A stretch of DNA of 64,000 nucleotides, from positions 1 to 64,000 of the forward strand of contig CANQMN010000006.1 of NCBI GenBank assembly GCA_947624965.1, in the 5' to 3' direction. Of the stretch, positions 9,246 to 17,690 are shown piece by piece (within the stretch, counting starts at the first letter, position 1; every line of letters begins with the position of its first letter). Under the pieces are notes generated by a model. That model had not been told where the DNA came from. It made no database searches and saw only the letters and a list, made by a program, of their open reading frames with translations. This DNA is from an uncultured Clostridia bacterium (lineage in GTDB: Bacteria; Bacillota; Clostridia; Christensenellales; Borkfalkiaceae). The position numbers were made by a program, and so were the translations under genes.

Positions 9246-11235
9246 CCGTTGCTTGCTCCTCTCCGATCTTTCCGTCCGTAACGGACCCTTCCGCCGCCTC
9301 GGGCGCGGGCGCGCGCAGGGCATTCACCTGTTCGCGCAGTTCCAAATATTCCTTGCTCTTTTGCGGCTTCTTCTTGTGCATGGCGGCGCGGATACCGCCG
9401 TAAAATTCTTTGCGCAAGATCTTCTTCACGTCCGTCCATTCGTCGCGGACGAGCCGCCCCAGCACCTCGAACTCGTGTTCGAGCGCGTTGAAGCCCTCCT
9501 CCGTGGTGAAGTCGTCCGAAGCGTTGAGAAGCCCGTATTCCTTGCGGATCGCGGTCATCTCCGCGCAGAGCACCTCGCATCGGCGGGACACGACGGAGAG
9601 CCTCTCCCGCGCTTCCGCGAGCGTCTCTTCCGCTTGGGCGGCTTCCCGCCCGCGTGCGGCAAGCGCGCTCTCCCCCTCTTTGAGGCGGGCGTCGTATTCA
9701 GCGAGGAGGCGCGCCCGCGCCTCCGCATGCGCCGCTTTGAGGGACTCCGTCTCCGCGCGGTGCGCTTCGTTTATGCGGGAGAGCGTCTCCGCATGCGCCG
9801 CTTTGAGGGACTCCGTCTCCGTGCGGTGCGCTTCGTTTATGCGGGAGAGTTCCTCCCTTTGCGCCGCTTTGAGGGACTCCGTCTCCGCGCGGTGCGCTTC
9901 GTTTATGCGGGAGAGTTCCTCCGCATGCTCGGTGCGCAGGGCGGCGAGCTGTTCCTCGCACGCCCGCTGCATCTCTTCGAGCTTTTGGCGGTGTTCCTCC
10001 TCCGCCCGCTGCATTTGCTCGGTGAGGCGGGAGATGTCCTCTTCCCGCGCGCGGACTTCCTCCTCCAACACGCCTATCTCGGCATGCAGGCGGTCGCGCT
10101 CGCCGTGCAACTCTTCGATGTCCGCCCGCGCCTTTTGCAGCGCCTTTCTGTCCTCCGCGAGCGCGGCGTTGGCGCGTTCGAGCAGGAGCATGTACGCCTC
10201 GGCGCCCCCTTCCGTCTCCTTGATGCGCTTTTTGAGCGCCTTCAATTTGCGGGCGAGTTCTTCCTTCTCCTCTTCGGCGCGGCGCGCCTCCTCTTTTCGG
10301 TATTCCTCCGCGAGATATTTTTCCAAGCCCAGCCCGTGCTCGTAGACGGCGTGGGCGGTGAGGACGGCGGGAAGGGCAAACGCCCGCGCGACGTCCTCCG
10401 TTACGGGGTCTAACTTCTCCACGCGCTGTTCGATCGTATAGCCGTCGCCGTCGTAGGCGAGCAAAAACTCATAGAGGTTGAGCGCCGCGCGGAAATTTTT
10501 ATTCATGCGCAGAACGTTGGTCTTTGTGATCTTGGACTTGATCTTGTCCGCGTGGGAGACCTCCGTCATGAGCGGCGTGCGCAGGTAGAAGGCGACGCTC
10601 TCGCGAATTTTGTCCAGCCGTTCGAGGCAGTCGGCACACGCCCTGTCCGCGGGTGCGGAGACGGCGTCGTTCTCCTCGTCCGTGAGGCGCACCTCGTAGG
10701 TGAGCCGCCGCGTGCCCGTTACCACCGTCTTTTTGCCGATGTATTCGCCGCGGTACGTGCGGTACGCCCGCATGATCGCCTCGTAGCGCACGGCGACGAA
10801 ATCGCGGATGCGCAGGAGCAGGACATACAGAAACCTGTTCTCGTACACGGCGTAATCGTTGAGCCGCTCCACCGTGTAGAGCTTGTTGGGGACGATGTCG
10901 TCCGTCTTCTGCTCCTCGGGGATGAGATCGCTGTGGCGGGAGAGGTGCTGTACCGATTCCTTGGAGACATGCCGCACCTTTTCGATGGGCTGTACCTCGC
11001 CGTTCGAGCGGATGAACTGTCTGTCCTCGTCGATGGCTTTGCCGATAAAGACGAGCCCGCGCTCGATGGCGGCGATCCAGTCCTCCTCGACCGTGCACAT
11101 GCTGTGCGTAACGGTGATGTTCTCTGCCTCGGGCGACCTCGCGACGGCGGAGACGAACGAAGCCGTCCCATGCTCCCCGCCGAGAAGTTTTTCGAGTTCG
11201 CGGTATGCGCGGTAAATTACGTCTGCCGAAGTCAT
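9202..11235 (-). CDS. Coiled-coil protein with DUF2357-like N-terminal region
   Basis: 677-aa ORF; LYTVERLNDYAVYENRFLYVLLLRIRDF motif; long Glu/Ala/Arg coiled coil; lies between the two AAA genes. Confidence 0.65.
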   Translation of the reverse strand: MTSADVIYRAYRELEKLLGGEHGTASFVSAVARSPEAENITVTHSMCTVEEDWIAAIERGLVFIGKAIDEDRQFIRSNGEVQPIEKVRHVSKESVQHLSRHSDLIPEEQKTDDIVPNKLYTVERLNDYAVYENRFLYVLLLRIRDFVAVRYEAIMRAYRTYRGEYIGKKTVVTGTRRLTYEVRLTDEENDAVSAPADRACADCLERLDKIRESVAFYLRTPLMTEVSHADKIKSKITKTNVLRMNKNFRAALNLYEFLLAYDGDGYTIEQRVEKLDPVTEDVARAFALPAVLTAHAVYEHGLGLEKYLAEEYRKEEARRAEEEKEELARKLKALKKRIKETEGGAEAYMLLLERANAALAEDRKALQKARADIEELHGERDRLHAEIGVLEEEVRAREEDISRLTEQMQRAEEEHRQKLEEMQRACEEQLAALRTEHAEELSRINEAHRAETESLKAAQREELSRINEAHRTETESLKAAHAETLSRINEAHRAETESLKAAHAEARARLLAEYDARLKEGESALAARGREAAQAEETLAEARERLSVVSRRCEVLCAEMTAIRKEYGLLNASDDFTTEEGFNALEHEFEVLGRLVRDEWTDVKKILRKEFYGGIRAAMHKKKPQKSKEYLELREQVNALRAPAPEAAEGSVTDGKIGEEQATDGETQIAGKNTDAE

Positions 11236-11244
11236 CTGTGCTCC

Positions 11245-12522
11245 TTACCCGTTGCGCGCGATGCGGCGGATGACGGAGAGACACCGCGCCATGCGCCCCG
11301 CGCCGAACAAGTCGTTGAAAATATCGCAGAGGGTGTTGAGATCGGACTTGCGGTAGGTCATGTTCTGCGTTTCCAGTTTGCGCAGCACCTTCTTCGCGAG
11401 GATATCGTCGAGCGCGTCCAGCTCCGTGCCGCCGCAGGCGACGTACACGGGGAGATAAGCGCCGATCTGTTTCATGATACGGTTGCCGAAGGAGATATGA
11501 TATTCTTCGGAGAGGTGCCTGTCGATCTTTTTGAGAAGGTCCGCCGTCTCGGGGGAGACGGGGTAGTCCGCCATTGCCTTGGCGGCGAGTTCGCGGAATT
11601 TCTTCGCCGAGACGGGCATCGTCCCCTCGGAAGCCGCCGCAAAGGGCTCGGACTTCGCGTCCATGTTGATGACCATGGCGCGGTCGTACACCTTGTCGGA
11701 GATGGCGAACGTCGAATCGTCGTTGTTCGCCGTCCCGAGAAACCACATATTCTCGGGAAGGAGCACCGCGCCGTCCTGAATGCCCTTGGGGTCGTCCTCC
11801 CAGTGATCGGAGACGACTTCGAGCTTGCGCGAGGAGGGCTCGGGGATTTCGAGAAGGGACAAAAACTCCGCAAAATAATACTCCACGCGCGCGATGTTCA
11901 TCTCGTCGAGAATGGTGATGAAGATGTCCTCCCGCCCGTTCGCCTCGTAAATTTTCTGCAAGAGGAGCGTCTCGTTGAAACGCTTGGTAAATTCGTTATA
12001 ATAGCCGAGAAGGTCGCTCCGCTCCTTCCACATGGGCTGGACGGGAATGACGGTGGACGGGTTGCCCAAAAATTCGCCGAACGCGAAGGCGAGCGACGTT
12101 TTCCCCGTGCCCGACATGCCCTGCAAAATGAGAATGTGCGAAACGGCGATGCCCGCGATAAATTCGCGAATGACCCCGATATCGTAATAGAGCCCCAGTT
12201 TGCCCGCCGCAAAGTTGCGGAACGCATCGCAGAACGCGCGCAGATCGACGTCCTCCGCGAACGCCGTGGGGACGCGGGTCGCCTGCGCCTCGTCTAAACG
12301 GTTGAGCATGTCGAACCGCGCGGCGGGGTGCTGTTTTTCCTCCTCCCGCTTGTGCGCGCCCTCGTCCACGCGCTTCGCGAACTTGGTGAAGCGGCGCTCA
12401 TTGAACATGACGGAGACGACGATCGCGATCATCAAAAACACGATGACGGCGATATAGATGACGATGACGAGGGGGTTCGTCAGCACGTCCCAGAGGTTTT
12501 GCAGGGATACGAGCAGGTTCAT
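11245..12522 (-). CDS. Membrane-anchored McrB-like AAA+ ATPase, paralogue of 7773..9245
   Basis: One N-terminal TM; GMSGTGKT, ITILDEMN, GTANND; strong similarity to the second AAA; ATGA overlap with upstream gene. Confidence 0.87.
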   Translation of the reverse strand: MNLLVSLQNLWDVLTNPLVIVIYIAVIVFLMIAIVVSVMFNERRFTKFAKRVDEGAHKREEEKQHPAARFDMLNRLDEAQATRVPTAFAEDVDLRAFCDAFRNFAAGKLGLYYDIGVIREFIAGIAVSHILILQGMSGTGKTSLAFAFGEFLGNPSTVIPVQPMWKERSDLLGYYNEFTKRFNETLLLQKIYEANGREDIFITILDEMNIARVEYYFAEFLSLLEIPEPSSRKLEVVSDHWEDDPKGIQDGAVLLPENMWFLGTANNDDSTFAISDKVYDRAMVINMDAKSEPFAAASEGTMPVSAKKFRELAAKAMADYPVSPETADLLKKIDRHLSEEYHISFGNRIMKQIGAYLPVYVACGGTELDALDDILAKKVLRKLETQNMTYRKSDLNTLCDIFNDLFGAGRMARCLSVIRRIARNG

Positions 12523-15500
12523 TGCGCCTCCTCTGCGGGCGCGATCGCCGCAAGCCCGCGGCGGACGTTCTCCCCGCCGAACACTTCGTCAAGCGCCTCC
12601 GCGAGCGTCTTTCCGCACGCGTCGTCCTTCCACACCGCAAAAAGCCACGGCAGAACTTCCGCGGCGAGCGCGCCGTCGAGCGCGTCCTCCGCCGTCCCGC
12701 CGCACGCGGCTTCGACCGCCGCATGCAGTTCCAGTTTCAGCCAGAGGCGGTTCCCGATGCGCGCCGAACGGCACAGCCCGTCGAGAAGATCGACGTTTTT
12801 CCAGCACGTCTCGTCGAGCGGGTAGTCGTCCCGCACCGCCTGCCGCATCGCGGCAAAGCGTTCATATCCGACCGCCTGCAAAATTGTCTTTTTGGGTGCG
12901 GGTTCGCAGTGTCCGCACACGGGCGAGAGGACCGCCGCCACCTCCGAGACCGACGCGGGCACGTCCGCGTGCGCCGCCTCGAACTCCGCCACGACGACAA
13001 GGTTGGGCGGCAGGACGACGCTCCCGTCCCCCGCAAGCGGCAACGCCGTTCTGCGGCGGGCGATCGCGTCGGCGACGGGCAGGAAGAGCTCTTCGAGAAG
13101 GTCGGGATCGACGTGGCGGATGAGCACGGTGTGAAGGTAAGCGCTCTCCGCCTTCGCCGCGGCGAGCGCGGCGGAGAACTCGGTGGAGACGTTCGCCCGC
13201 CCGCCCTGCTTCCACTGCGAGAAGAGGTCGCCGTAGCGGCGATACCGTTCGGCATTGTCGATATAAGCCTTCTTCCCGAAATATTCGGCGACGGCTTCGC
13301 ACAGCGCGGCGCCGTCCCCCGCGGGAAGGAAGATGAGGCGGGCGGCGGAGAGTGCTCCGAGATAGCCGCGCAACGTCTCCTCCGAAACGCCGAGCCCGCG
13401 CTCCGCAACGAATGTGCGGCAGTCGCCGAGGAGCTGTTCGTAGGTGAGGCGTCGGTCGTAAAATTGCGGGACCGTCTCTTCCTCGGGCTCCGCTTTTTCC
13501 TGCCTTGCGGCGGCTTCCGCCGCTTCTCTGGCGGCGCGGGCATGTTCCGCGGCGCGGAACGCGTCCTCGAACGCCTCCTCGGAAGTCGTCTCGGCGTCGC
13601 GCTTGCGCTCGAAGTAATATTTATCCCAATGGTTGTTCCCTGTCTGCGTGCGCCACATCTCCCGTTCGACGAAGGTGGCGACGACGGCGAGGATGGGCAC
13701 GCCCACCGCAAAGCACGAGAGCACGCGCAGTGCGATCTCTTCGCCGACGTCCCCGCTCGGAGAGAACATCAGAAGCGCGCCCAAGATAAAGCAGGCGACG
13801 AAGAGCGCGGGGAAGGCGAACAGCGCAACGGTGCGGATGCGCTCCACCCGCTTCCTGTTCAAGCCGAGAAGGAGCGGGATAACGCCGAGCACGCCCACCG
13901 ACGCCACGTAGAGGATCCACTTCATCGTCTCCTCGCCCGCCGCCGAGAGCAGTGCGTAATCGAGCGCATAGGAGAGAATGAGAATGGTGAGAACGACGAA
14001 GAACAGGATGGCGACGACGGGCATCGCGTAGATCGCCGCCTTGCGCGCAAGTTGCAGTTTTTCCGCCTTGCCCTTTTCCTCCCTCTCCTCGCTGTGGACG
14101 CGGTGTTCCCGTCCCACGTTGGAGACCGTGATATAGTCGCCGTTGGGGAAATAATCCGCCGCGGTCTCCGCGCAGGGCTCCCGCTTGACCCCCGCGAGCG
14201 TACGCTTGCCGTACAGGCGGATGTCGAGCGCGGATGCGCCCACAAACACGCGGTACACTCCCGCCTCCACATTCCCCGTAAAGAGACGGGGATCGAAGGT
14301 CTCGAACCGCGCGGCGGGAAGATCGAACGAGACCGTTCGGCTCTCCCCCGCCCGCAAGAACACCTTGCGGAACGCGATGAGCTGCCGCTTGACGGCGACA
14401 TGCGTCGTCTCGGGCGCGCCCATGTAGATCTGCACGACCTCACTGCCGTCGTATTCGCCGATATTCGTCAGCGTGAAGGTGAGCGCGTCTCCCTCCGTTT
14501 TGAGGTCCGTATAGATGAATTTGGAATAGCCGAGCCCGTAGCCGAAGGGATAGCGCACCCGCTTGTTCTCCGCCGTATAGCGGCGGTAGCCGACGAAGGA
14601 GCCGACGCGCATGCGCCCGCTGTCGCGGTCGGCGCGATAGGCGCAAAAATAGGCATCCGCATCGTCGTACGCCGTGCGGACGAGTCTCCCCGACGGATTG
14701 ACTTCGCCCGAGAGGATGCGCGCGATCGCCGCCCCCGCGTACGGTCCGTCCGCGGGAACGACGAGGGTCGCCGCGAGCGCGGCGTCGAACTTCATATCGA
14801 CGGGAAGATCGCCGCAGACGAGGGCGATGACCTTCTTTTTTGCCTTTTGCAGGGCGTCGAGCAGGGCGATGCGGTTGGCGGGCAGGGCGAGCATGCTCCC
14901 CGAAGCCTCCGGGTAGAGAAAGACGAGCACGACGTCTGCGCGGTTGGTCGCCCGCACCGCTTCGGGAATTTCTTCGTCGCTGCGGGAGCCCGCGCGGTCG
15001 TATCCCGCCGCCTGTCCGACGATCTCGAACCGCGCGCCGAGGGCGGAGAGATCGGCGTACGCCTCGCCGAGCACGGCGATCTTCGTCCCTTTTGAAAGCG
15101 GGAGCGTCCCGTCGTTTTTGAGGAGGACGATGCAGTCCTCCGCCGCCGCCCGCCGCGCCGCATCCGGGGATACGGACGCCGCGGCTCTGTATTCCTCCGC
15201 GGGGGCGGGCGCCCCGTCCGCCGCGGAAACGGGCTGTTCTGCTTCGGGCGCGGGCGCGTTCTCCGAAGAAGTCTCTTCTTCCTCTTCTGCGGGAAGCGGG
15301 ACTTCCTCCGCGGGCTCCGAAGCGGGGTCGCGGAGCTGTGTGCCCGAAAGGCGCAGCGCAAAGTCGACGATCTCGTCCACCGCGGCGTTCAGCGTCTCTT
15401 CGTCCACCGCGCTCCCGTCGCGGAGCGCCTCTTCGAGGTCGCGCCGCTGTACGCTCCCCTCCGCCTCGTAAGCGGCGAGCTGCGCCCACCGCCGCAGTGC

Positions 15501-16190
15501 GCGTTCGAGCGGAATGGCGATCCCGCCCAGCGAAACTTTTCCGTGCAAAAGTTTTACGGCATCCGCGGAGGGATCCCCCTCGCCGACGGCAAACGCGTCG
15601 CCGAATGCGCCCGCCAAAACGTCCGAAAAGAGGGCGCGGTTGGTGTGATAGTAGCCCGTCCCCAGCCGCTTGGGGTCGGAGAACACGACTTCGCAGCCCT
15701 CGCGCTCCGTCGCCTTCAAGAAGGGGACGGAGACGAGATCGTAGACGGCGGAGGGCTCCTCCTTTCGGTCGAGATAGGAGGTCTCTTCCGCGGTGAGCGA
15801 GAGGCGGGAGAGCGCGGCGGCGCCGCCGACGGCATGGATGGCGCGGACCGTCTCGCCGCCCAAAACGCCGTTCAGATACCCGTCCTCGGAGAGCCCCTCC
15901 GCATACGGGTCGACCGCCGCTTTGAGATCGGGCGTGATGAAGAGCCGCGCGCCCGCTTCGCCCGCGGAGAGCGCAAGTTCCTCCGTCATGCGTCCGATGA
16001 GTTCGGGATCCCATGCGCGCGCCGCGCTCCCGTAGGAGACGCCCGCCTGCTTCGCATATGCGCCGAGATCGGCGCTCCCGACGGCGGGGACGCCCGCCTG
16101 TACGAACCGCTCCCGCGCAAACGCGGAGGTGAGGATCGCCGTCTTTTGCAACGTATCGAGTTTTTCGATAATCTCCGGGTGCTTTAACAT
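12519..16190 (-). CDS. GH3-like (probable pseudoenzyme) region, four TMs, and a degenerate AAA module
   Basis: GH3 C-domain/FnIII-like signatures (DCIVLLKNDGTLPLSKGTKIAVLGEAYAD; YDGSEVVQIYMGAPETTHVAVKRQLIAFRKVFLRAGESRTVSFDL); four hydrophobic segments; C-terminus aligns with the neighbouring AAA proteins but lacks Walker motifs. Confidence 0.75.
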   Translation of the reverse strand: MLKHPEIIEKLDTLQKTAILTSAFARERFVQAGVPAVGSADLGAYAKQAGVSYGSAARAWDPELIGRMTEELALSAGEAGARLFITPDLKAAVDPYAEGLSEDGYLNGVLGGETVRAIHAVGGAAALSRLSLTAEETSYLDRKEEPSAVYDLVSVPFLKATEREGCEVVFSDPKRLGTGYYHTNRALFSDVLAGAFGDAFAVGEGDPSADAVKLLHGKVSLGGIAIPLERALRRWAQLAAYEAEGSVQRRDLEEALRDGSAVDEETLNAAVDEIVDFALRLSGTQLRDPASEPAEEVPLPAEEEEETSSENAPAPEAEQPVSAADGAPAPAEEYRAAASVSPDAARRAAAEDCIVLLKNDGTLPLSKGTKIAVLGEAYADLSALGARFEIVGQAAGYDRAGSRSDEEIPEAVRATNRADVVLVFLYPEASGSMLALPANRIALLDALQKAKKKVIALVCGDLPVDMKFDAALAATLVVPADGPYAGAAIARILSGEVNPSGRLVRTAYDDADAYFCAYRADRDSGRMRVGSFVGYRRYTAENKRVRYPFGYGLGYSKFIYTDLKTEGDALTFTLTNIGEYDGSEVVQIYMGAPETTHVAVKRQLIAFRKVFLRAGESRTVSFDLPAARFETFDPRLFTGNVEAGVYRVFVGASALDIRLYGKRTLAGVKREPCAETAADYFPNGDYITVSNVGREHRVHSEEREEKGKAEKLQLARKAAIYAMPVVAILFFVVLTILILSYALDYALLSAAGEETMKWILYVASVGVLGVIPLLLGLNRKRVERIRTVALFAFPALFVACFILGALLMFSPSGDVGEEIALRVLSCFAVGVPILAVVATFVEREMWRTQTGNNHWDKYYFERKRDAETTSEEAFEDAFRAAEHARAAREAAEAAARQEKAEPEEETVPQFYDRRLTYEQLLGDCRTFVAERGLGVSEETLRGYLGALSAARLIFLPAGDGAALCEAVAEYFGKKAYIDNAERYRRYGDLFSQWKQGGRANVSTEFSAALAAAKAESAYLHTVLIRHVDPDLLEELFLPVADAIARRRTALPLAGDGSVVLPPNLVVVAEFEAAHADVPASVSEVAAVLSPVCGHCEPAPKKTILQAVGYERFAAMRQAVRDDYPLDETCWKNVDLLDGLCRSARIGNRLWLKLELHAAVEAACGGTAEDALDGALAAEVLPWLFAVWKDDACGKTLAEALDEVFGGENVRRGLAAIAPAEEAQ

Positions 16191-16789
16191 GATAGCGTCT
16201 CCTCGATATAGGCGGTCTCGCGGGGCGGCTCCTCCGCGCCCAAAGCCTCGAATGCGCCGACCCTCCACGCGACGCCCGCCGTCAGCAGGGCGGCGCCCAA
16301 CGCCGCGAAGAGCGCGATGAACGTAAATATCTTTTTCCGCTTAAAGACGGAATAGGTCGCCTTCTTCTCGAAGTAATATTCGTGCCCGCGCGGTCCGACG
16401 CCGTATTGCAGGCGGACGCCGTCCCCCTCCGCAACGTATTCGTACGGATCGGAGACGACGGACTGTACGCGCACCTCCACCGAGGCGCACGCCCCGTCTA
16501 CGGGCGCGTCGGCGACGGCAAATTCGACGCCGCGCTCGGCGAACAGCCCGAAGCGTTCAAGCGGATATTCGGCGAGCGTCTTGCCCGCCGCGTCCCGTTC
16601 GGTAACGCGGAGACGGAGCCCCGTTACGAGCGCTTCGCTCGCATTGAAAAAGCGCATGGCGACCCGCGGCCGCTCTCCGCCGAAGATGACGTAGCGCGCG
16701 AGATAGACGGGAAATCCGCCGGGGTAGGGAAGCCGTTCGCCGACGGGCTGTCCGCAGGCGGGGGGAATTTGCACGCGGTCACGGCTCAT
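16184..16789 (-). CDS. Hypothetical protein with one C-terminal-half TM
   Basis: 201-aa ORF overlapping both neighbours; hydrophobic IFTFIALFAALGAALLTAGVAW. Confidence 0.7.
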   Translation of the reverse strand: MSRDRVQIPPACGQPVGERLPYPGGFPVYLARYVIFGGERPRVAMRFFNASEALVTGLRLRVTERDAAGKTLAEYPLERFGLFAERGVEFAVADAPVDGACASVEVRVQSVVSDPYEYVAEGDGVRLQYGVGPRGHEYYFEKKATYSVFKRKKIFTFIALFAALGAALLTAGVAWRVGAFEALGAEEPPRETAYIEETLSC

Positions 16790-17477
16790 GGAGATACCCC
16801 CTCCTGCGCAGGAAAAATCCGCCCAGCGAAAAGGCGCACGTAACTGCGGTTACGGCGAGCGCCGTAGAGACGAGCATCACCGCCCACGTCGCCACGGGCA
16901 GATGGTATGTCATCGTGAAATTGTCGAGACAGTTGAAAGCGAACGTGAGACTGAACCAGAGAAGAAGATCCGCCGCAACGGAGAGACACAGGCAGAGCAC
17001 GGCGAGCCACACCGCATACGAACGGCGGAGGGGCTGCGGCTCTGCGGGAATGGGCGTATCGTCCACGCACAAAAGGCGCAGGGCAACGTAGTCCGTCCCC
17101 TCGGGCAGGCGCGTGATGTGCGTCTCGCGCCCGCTGTTGAATTTCTCCGTAACGCGATAGATGTCGAGGATCTTCCCCGCGGCGTTGAACACGGTGAGCT
17201 CGTACGCGGCGTATGCCGAGAGTCTCGCCCACTCGCCGCGGAAGTACATGCCCTCCCCGTCGCGGGCGATGAAATAGCGCGAAATATACGGGCGCACGGA
17301 GTCGGCGGGCGCATAGCAAAGCACGTCGCCCTGCGCATCGGTAAGACGCCCGACCGCCTTGTCCCGCAGGGGGAGCGTGGCGGCGCGCACTTTGAGCATG
17401 ACGCGCGGAATGACGAGCGCCGTAAACAGCAGAATGGCGGCGACCCCCATGATGAACCAAACGATCCAGAATACCAT
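16779..17477 (-). CDS. Hypothetical membrane protein, first gene of the AAA/MBG operon
   Basis: 232-aa ORF with one N-terminal and two C-terminal TMs; strong promoter directly upstream. Confidence 0.75.
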   Translation of the reverse strand: MVFWIVWFIMGVAAILLFTALVIPRVMLKVRAATLPLRDKAVGRLTDAQGDVLCYAPADSVRPYISRYFIARDGEGMYFRGEWARLSAYAAYELTVFNAAGKILDIYRVTEKFNSGRETHITRLPEGTDYVALRLLCVDDTPIPAEPQPLRRSYAVWLAVLCLCLSVAADLLLWFSLTFAFNCLDNFTMTYHLPVATWAVMLVSTALAVTAVTCAFSLGGFFLRRRGYLHEP

Positions 17478-17514
17478 AGGTCATCATTTTATCATGGAAT
17501 GGGCATTGTGTCAA
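17475..17514 (-). promoter_or_regulatory. Sigma70-type promoter for the AAA/MBG operon (TTGACA, 17 nt, TAAAAT)
   Basis: Minus strand -35 at 17509-17514, -10 at 17486-17491; ATG only 8 nt past the -10. Confidence 0.7.
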
Positions 17515-17612
17515 GTCATACGCGCGCCCGCGATTCTCCTTTTTATGGGATTTCCGAAAAATCCCGCGAAAGTTTGCGGGAAAACGAGTGCGCCGCGGAG
17601 GGAAAAGGCAGC

Positions 17613-17642
17613 AAAAAAACGCACCCATCGTGCGTTTTTTTA
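17613..17642 (-). terminator. Intrinsic terminator after the trypsin-like protease gene
   Basis: AAAAAAACGCAC-CCATC-GTGCGTTTTTTT. Confidence 0.75.
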
Positions 17643-17690
17643 CGTTCATGATACACGCGCGCGGCAAAGGCGCGCCGCGGCTTTTTATGC

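Noticed and set aside
9202-11235. Active McrC-type nuclease
   Set aside because: No PD-(D/E)xK pattern recognised; only a DUF2357-like motif
12522-15095. 857-aa plus-strand ORF
   Set aside because: Antisense to the GH3-like/pseudo-AAA gene, low-complexity Arg/Glu/Asp content
12519-16190. Functional beta-glucosidase
   Set aside because: GH3 catalytic-site landmarks appear substituted and no signal peptide is present; called GH3-like only
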